Source: Halisarca cf. caerulea
Taxonomy: Eukaryota; Porifera; Demospongiae; Chondrillida; Halisarcidae
Length of the DNA stretch: 10,000 bases
Direction: 5' to 3'
NCBI GenBank assembly: GCA_963170055.1
Contig: CAUJGJ010000001.1
Span: 555,001-565,000, forward strand
Position numbers and translations under genes: made by a program. How positions within the stretch are numbered: the stretch's first letter is position 1; each line of letters begins with the position of its first letter. Below, piece by piece: positions 9,101-10,000 of this stretch. The notes under the pieces are model-generated. The model saw nothing but the letters and a program-made list of their open reading frames with translations. It was not told the origin of the DNA and did not search any database.

Positions 9101-10000
9101 ATGGGTCTTGGAGTGGACCCATTCCAACTTGTAACAGTGAGTTATGCATGACTTTTGTCCATGGATTAATGATAAATTGCTTAACTCCTATCTTCTTGCA
9201 CAATCTCCCTCAGTTGTGGACTGTGGCCCACTAATGAATCCTCTCCACGGTCGTGTGGACACACCTGGATCAACATTCTACTTAGACATGGCTAACTACT
9301 CTTGTAATGTCGGTTATCAGTTGATCGGAGATGTCCTACGACAATGTCAAGGGAGTGGCCAGTGGAGTGGAGAGGAACCAACATGTCATAGTATGCATGC
9401 ATGGGGAAGGGGAAGATTAGTTAAGAAACTACCCTTTACCCTTTTCCCTTTCATTCACAGTTGTTGACTGTAGAGGCTTGCTTGGAGTAGAAGGTGGTGA
9501 TATCATATATAGTACAGGAACTACTTACATGTCGGTTGCTGAAGTTATATGCCATACTGGATATGTGCTGCAAGGGTCACCATTCAGAGTATGCCAAGAA
9601 GATGGTGATTGGCTAGGAAATACACCACTTTGCCAAGGTGTGTATGTGTACATACGGTACATGCAGTATGTACATACTTTCATGATAGAGTGATATTAAT
9701 AATACATGTATATGTGCAGATATAGGCAGGTACCTTCATAAAACACACCAACAATATTTAATAACTTGAATATGAATGTACATGCATGTACATATACATA
9801 TCTGTACACATTTCTACTGCAAGGCATATATGATTTGATCTGTCCAAAACAGAAGGATTAACCATAATACTGTAACACTACACTGACATGTATGCATACA
9901 TTGTAACTGCAGTATACATAACTTCAGTCTGCTTATTTACTACATATCTACTGAATGTCTTACGTATGTCCAGTTGTGGATTGCAATCAGCCTCCAGTGC
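2..10000 (+). CDS. Multi-exon sushi (CCP) domain gene, 5' and 3' incomplete
   Basis: The exon set is 2-176, 322-507, 590-763, 995-1168, 2620-2802, 2894-3070, 3238-3411, 3635-3817, 3898-4074, 4238-4411, 7454-7636, 7725-7901, 8074-8247, 8474-8656, 8960-9136, 9214-9390, 9461-9637 and 9974 onward. All 17 introns are GT..AG and all are phase 1, so the frame stays open throughout. Sushi exons share the pattern DC...Y-x-C-x-x-G-[YF]-x-L...[RS]-x-C...W-x-G...P-x-C. The product is probably an extracellular protein, since these domains rely on two disulfides and carry many N-x-S/T sites. No signal peptide, transmembrane segment, start or stop is visible, so total size and anchoring are unknown. The domain chain resembles polydom/SVEP1-type or complement-regulator-type proteins in general form only. 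That all exons belong to one transcript is inferred from strand, phase and spacing. Confidence 0.85.
322..507 (+). CDS. Exon 2: sushi domain
   Basis: One sushi domain of 62 codons lies between acceptor ttacatttcag and donor GTAAAG. The four canonical cysteines are present in IDCG, TYSC, NRTC and QPSC, with the G-F-T-L turn after the second. The tryptophan normally found between Cys3 and Cys4 is replaced by tyrosine (R-T-Y-N-G). That Trp packs in the core of most sushi domains, so this is an unusual member. Two N-glycosylation sequons are visible (N-R-T and N-G-T). It is the longest sushi exon here and is not a copy of the A, B or C types. The split codon with exon 1 would encode Leu. Confidence 0.9.
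590..763 (+). CDS. Exon 3: diverged B-type sushi domain lacking the usual second cysteine
   Basis: This 58-codon exon lies between acceptor ttccttgtag and donor GTATAT. It is related to the B exons: it shares VDTSGG, SYKCTAVY and the CD-G end. Where B exons read VYTCNTG, this one reads VYSYTGY, so the canonical Cys2 is gone. Compared with B the change fits an in-frame three-base deletion plus one substitution. The domain keeps four cysteines only because B-types carry an extra one, in S-Y-K-C. Whether that Cys can replace the missing partner is unknown. One sequon, N-I-S, is present. The exon is open and well spliced, so it is probably expressed and not a pseudo-exon. Confidence 0.88.
995..1168 (+). 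CDS. Exon 4: C-type sushi domain
   Basis: This 58-codon sushi exon has acceptor gctttag and donor GTGAGG. The cysteines are in VNCG, MYSC, LREC and EPTC, and the Trp is in GVWSGG. It is almost identical to exons 7, 10 and 13 (shared GQVMYTTTTYMS and GYDLIGVSLREC). It differs at the start (A-V-N-C against V-V-D-C) and at Ile for Thr after Y-M-S. The first bases of its downstream intron (gtgaggaaacaaa) match those after exon 10 and not those after exons 7 or 13. Its upstream intron is unlike the B-to-C introns of the repeat units, so the duplicated tract seems to begin inside or just before this exon. An N-I-T sequon is present. Confidence 0.92.
1169..2619 (+). other. Intron 4, 1.45 kb, no recognised gene
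   Basis: AT-rich intron between the C exon 4 and the A exon 5. It holds a short AAT repeat near 1266-1281 and two unrelated open stretches (1465-1668 and 1685-1873) with no recognisable domain, sushi pattern or splice support, which I treat as chance. The last 40-50 bases (about 2574-2619, with ccctgctacccctacactgt) match the last bases of intron 10 (about 7411-7453). The first bases also match intron 10. So introns 4 and 10 are duplicates whose middles have diverged or been replaced. Confidence 0.7.
2620..2802 (+). CDS. Exon 5: A-type sushi domain, unit 1
   Basis: This 61-codon sushi exon ends at donor GTGAGT. The cysteines are in VDCD, YNCH, RTCT and PTCS, and the Trp is in GTWNGS. The motif IEGGYIEYS marks the A type. 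The acceptor is ctgtag before base 2620, chosen because it aligns with the exon 8 and 14 acceptors. An alternative AG three bases downstream keeps the same phase and would only drop one codon. The first two exon bases are ga here and in exon 11, but tt in exons 8 and 14, so the split codon changes from Ile to Arg. An N-G-S sequon precedes Cys4. It differs from exon 11 by only two bases, both in its second half. Confidence 0.92.
2894..3070 (+). CDS. Exon 6: B-type sushi domain with a fifth cysteine, unit 1
   Basis: This 59-codon sushi exon has an AAG acceptor (aacgaag) and donor GTATGC. The cysteines are in IQCP, YKC, VYTC, TRTC and EPTC. The YKC cysteine is additional to the four of a normal sushi domain, so one may be unpaired or linked to another chain. 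The Trp is in GAWSGA. An N-I-T sequon follows the first Cys. It differs from exons 9 and 12 by a few substitutions (Lys for Arg before S-Y-K-C, Phe for Tyr after N-T-G). Its upstream intron has diverged most from the other A-to-B introns in the acceptor half. Confidence 0.92.
3086..3107. repeat. Small intronic inverted repeat, B-to-C intron of unit 1
   Basis: The arms gtacagta and tactgtac (8 bp each) surround gcccca. An identical copy lies in unit 3. In unit 2 it is partly broken. Confidence 0.6.
3238..3411 (+). CDS. Exon 7: C-type sushi domain, unit 1
   Basis: This 58-codon sushi exon has acceptor ctgtag and donor GTGAGG. It reads VVDCENLPNITSG at the start, with Glu where the other C copies have Gly (one base, gag for ggg). 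Cysteines and Trp are as in exon 4: MYSC, LREC, EPTC and GVWSGG. An N-I-T sequon is present. It contains no long ORF from an ATG, so simple ORF scans miss it, but its near identity to exons 4, 10 and 13 and its intact splice sites make it a real exon. The following intron is the short type (223 bp) that pairs with intron 13. Confidence 0.92.
3635..3817 (+). CDS. Exon 8: A-type sushi domain, unit 2
   Basis: This 61-codon sushi exon starts after a caaag acceptor with tt-gtg-gac-tgt and ends at GTGAGT. The first 120 or so bases after the split codon are identical to exons 5 and 11. Differences lie near the third Cys (RTCA) and in S-A-S-T-C, where the others have S-A-P-T-C, so the proline common before Cys4 in sushi domains is lost. 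An N-G-S sequon is present. Its upstream intron end (3552-3634) matches that of exon 14 with one mismatch. Confidence 0.92.
3898..4074 (+). CDS. Exon 9: B-type sushi domain, unit 2
   Basis: This 59-codon sushi exon has an AAG acceptor (caacaaag) and donor GTATGA. It has the same five-cysteine layout as exon 6 (IQCP, YKC, VYTC, TRTC, EPTC). It differs at Arg before S-Y-K-C, Tyr after N-T-G, and Asp for Asn in VLDGM. Its last base is a, where exons 6 and 12 have g, which changes the codon split across the splice from Val to Ile. The upstream A-to-B intron is only 80 bp. Confidence 0.92.
4238..4411 (+). CDS. Exon 10: C-type sushi domain, unit 2
   Basis: This 58-codon sushi exon has acceptor ctgtag and donor GTGAGG. 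It has V-V-D-C-G at the start, MYSC, LREC, GVWSGG and EPTC. It differs from its copies by Ser for Ala after L-R-E-C-T (tca for gca). An N-I-T sequon is present. It is followed by the longest intron of the window (3.04 kb). The bases after the donor (gtgaggaaacaaa) repeat those after exon 4. Confidence 0.92.
4820..6030. repeat. GC-richer repeat-like block with ctagccc/gggctag motifs
   Basis: Within an AT-rich intron this stretch stands out by composition and by repeated ctagccc or its complement: near 4832, 4904, 4951, 5863, 5970 and, degenerate, 5995. It contains small inverted repeats: cactagcc/ggctagtg (4892-4899 and 4905-4912), ttgcctaca/tgtaggcaa (5259-5267 and 5274-5282), and a G-run/C-run pair (5447-5455 and 5491-5499). 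A consensus CRE palindrome tgacgtca lies at 5601-5608. The block reads like one or more interspersed repeats rather than a gene. Family and exact borders cannot be set from this window. Confidence 0.45.
5865..5980. mobile_element. Foldback MITE: 46-bp perfect terminal inverted repeats with 9-bp direct repeats
   Basis: Bases 5874-5919 and 5926-5971 are exact reverse complements (46 bp) around a 6-base centre, giving a 98-bp palindromic element that starts tagtctcgtaccc and ends gggtacgagacta. It is bounded by identical 9-bp repeats gcccgagat at 5865-5873 and 5972-5980, which look like a target-site duplication. The match extends to 13 bp (actagcccgagat) if the last bases of the right arm are included, so the border could shift by four bases. 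A 9-bp duplication with long inverted repeats fits Mutator-like non-autonomous elements. The family call is inference. It has no coding capacity. The perfect arms suggest a recent insertion, or maintenance of the hairpin. Confidence 0.8.
7253..7344. repeat. Long near-perfect hairpin (possible MITE)
   Basis: Bases 7257-7293 pair with 7304-7340 over 37 positions with two mismatches around a 10-base loop. Three more pairs follow outside one mismatch. The arms are rich in ct/ag (actctctctct and its complement). There is no clear target duplication, so the element class is open: a small foldback transposon is most likely, and a small-RNA hairpin precursor is possible. It lies about 110 bp upstream of exon 11, inside intron 10. 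Confidence 0.65.
7454..7636 (+). CDS. Exon 11: A-type sushi domain, unit 3
   Basis: This 61-codon sushi exon has acceptor aactgtag and donor GTGAGT. Like exon 5 it starts with ga before gtg-gac-tgt, and both follow a long C-to-A intron. It differs from exon 5 by two substitutions, Asp for Glu in VVDSD and Ala for Thr after R-T-C. The cysteines are in VDCD, YNCH, RTCA and PTCS, and the Trp is in GTWNGS. An N-G-S sequon is present. The start was chosen by alignment with the other A exons. A second in-phase AG three bases later is possible. Confidence 0.92.
7725..7901 (+). CDS. Exon 12: B-type sushi domain, unit 3
   Basis: This 59-codon sushi exon has an AAG acceptor (caacaaag) and donor GTATGA. 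It has the five-cysteine B layout (IQCP, YKC, VYTC, TRTC, EPTC) with Arg before S-Y-K-C, Tyr after N-T-G and Asn in VLNGM. It combines features of exons 6 and 9 (Asn and last base g as in 6, Arg and Tyr as in 9), which is what repeated exchange between copies would give. An N-I-T sequon is present. Confidence 0.92.
7919..7940. repeat. Small intronic inverted repeat, B-to-C intron of unit 3
   Basis: Same 22-base hairpin as in unit 1, identical in arms and loop. It most simply came along with the duplication. Confidence 0.6.
8074..8247 (+). CDS. Exon 13: C-type sushi domain, unit 3
   Basis: This 58-codon sushi exon has acceptor ctgtag and donor GTGAGC. The cysteines are in VDCG, MYSC, LREC and EPTC, and the Trp is in GVWSGG. 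It reads LPNTTSG where the other C copies read LPNITSG. The N-x-T sequon is kept. The downstream intron (226 bp) is the duplicate of intron 7 and not of introns 4 or 10. Confidence 0.92.
8474..8656 (+). CDS. Exon 14: chimeric A-type sushi domain
   Basis: This 61-codon sushi exon has a caaag acceptor and donor GTGAGC. Bases 8474-8577 are identical to the start of exon 8, then identity drops sharply. The second half reads HVLSGTGDQTRVC and GIWNGFAPNC, unlike any other A copy. The four cysteines (VDCD, YNCH, TRVC, APNC) and the Trp are intact, so the domain should fold. The N-G-S sequon of the other A exons is lost (N-G-F). The sharp edge inside the exon suggests gene conversion of the first half, or a duplication breakpoint. 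Confidence 0.92.
8690..8770. mobile_element. Possible pogo/Tigger-like terminal fragment in intron 14
   Basis: The stretch starting tacagtaaaacctg, followed by gggacacta and gtagaggttc, has the look of terminal inverted repeats seen in pogo/Tigger-type DNA transposons and their MITEs (ta-cagta-aacc start, internal ggacac). Only one end is visible and there is no ORF. Recognition is by recall of the family's style, not by alignment, so this is tentative. The rest of intron 14 (8657-8959) is AT-rich with nothing else recognised. Confidence 0.35.
8960..9136 (+). CDS. Exon 15: sushi domain
   Basis: This 59-codon sushi exon has acceptor attgtag and donor GTGAGT. The cysteines are in VDCS, YSCY, ISCQ and IPTC, and the Trp is in GSWSGP. 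Two sequons are present (N-G-T and N-G-S). It is not part of the A-B-C amplification: its sequence is distinct and its introns are not shared. It is a standard four-cysteine member with the G-F-T-L turn after Cys2. Confidence 0.93.
9214..9390 (+). CDS. Exon 16: sushi domain
   Basis: This 59-codon sushi exon has a strong acceptor (caatctccctcag) and donor GTATGC. The cysteines are in VDCG, YSCN, RQCQ and EPTC, and the Trp is in GQWSGE. The turn G-Y-Q-L-I-G resembles the C type, but the rest is distinct. An N-Y-S sequon directly precedes Cys2. It is separated from exon 15 by 77 bp and from exon 17 by 70 bp, the tightest spacing in the window. Confidence 0.93.
9461..9637 (+). CDS. Exon 17: sushi domain
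   Basis: This 59-codon sushi exon has a strong pyrimidine-rich acceptor (ctttcattcacag) and donor GTGTGT. The cysteines are in VDCR, VICH, FRVC and PLCQ, and the Trp is in GDWLGN. The start, with VEGGDIIYS, resembles the A type (IEGGYIEYS), and its H-T-G-Y-V-L and R-V-C recall the second half of exon 14. It may therefore be an older relative of the A class. No N-x-S/T sequon is visible in it. Confidence 0.92.
9638..9973 (+). other. Intron 17, palindrome-rich
   Basis: AT-rich 336-bp intron with many gtac/catg palindromes, including the perfect 18-bp palindrome atgtacatgcatgtacat at 9776-9793. No gene or known element was seen. Confidence 0.7.
9974..10000 (+). CDS. Exon 18 (partial): start of a further sushi domain
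   Basis: After acceptor tatgtccag the sequence reads tt-gtg-gat-tgc, giving VVDCNQPP in the same phase-1 frame as all other sushi exons. This is the canonical start of a sushi domain up to the first Cys. The exon runs off the window. Confidence 0.8.

Overview
The window looks like genomic DNA from an early-branching animal, most likely a sponge. It is AT-rich and carries one plus-strand gene in pieces: small exons with GT..AG introns, most of them 70-340 bp. There are no bacterial-style operons and no RNA genes that I can see. The sponge guess rests on the AT-rich compact introns, the extracellular domain type and the look of an intronic foldback element. It is inference, and a cnidarian or other invertebrate cannot be excluded.

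The gene is part of a large secreted or membrane-anchored protein built from sushi (CCP/SCR) domains. I count 16 complete sushi exons, a partial 17th at the right edge, and one non-sushi exon at the left edge. Each sushi exon encodes exactly one domain (174-186 bp, 58-62 codons). All are flanked by phase-1 introns, so every exon is a multiple of three and can be lost or gained without a frameshift. The 16 full exons give about 950 codons. Neither the start codon nor the stop codon lies in the window.

Layout: exon 1 (2-176, possibly the end of a vWA-type domain); exons 2-4 (322-1168); a 1.45-kb intron; exons 5-10 (2620-4411); a 3.04-kb intron; exons 11-14 (7454-8656); exons 15-17 (8960-9637); start of exon 18 (9974-). 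Exons 5-14 are a recent amplification of a three-exon cassette, A-B-C, present three times (5-6-7, 8-9-10, 11-12-13) and followed by a chimeric A copy (14). Exons 3 and 4 are a diverged B and a near-identical C. Intron sequences are duplicated with the exons. They show a second level of organisation: long C-to-A introns alternate with short ones, as if a six-exon block had itself been duplicated.

The 3.04-kb intron holds foreign-looking DNA: a comparatively GC-rich block with repeated ctagccc/gggctag motifs (about 4820-6030), a perfect 98-bp foldback element with a 9-bp direct repeat at each end (5865-5980), and a second near-perfect hairpin (7253-7344). A possible pogo/Tigger-like terminal fragment lies in the intron after exon 14. 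No convincing gene was found on the minus strand.

Sushi domains are known in complement regulators, adhesion proteins and large matrix proteins. Their repetition here suggests an elongated, N-glycosylated extracellular binding rod, but ligand and function cannot be read from the sequence.
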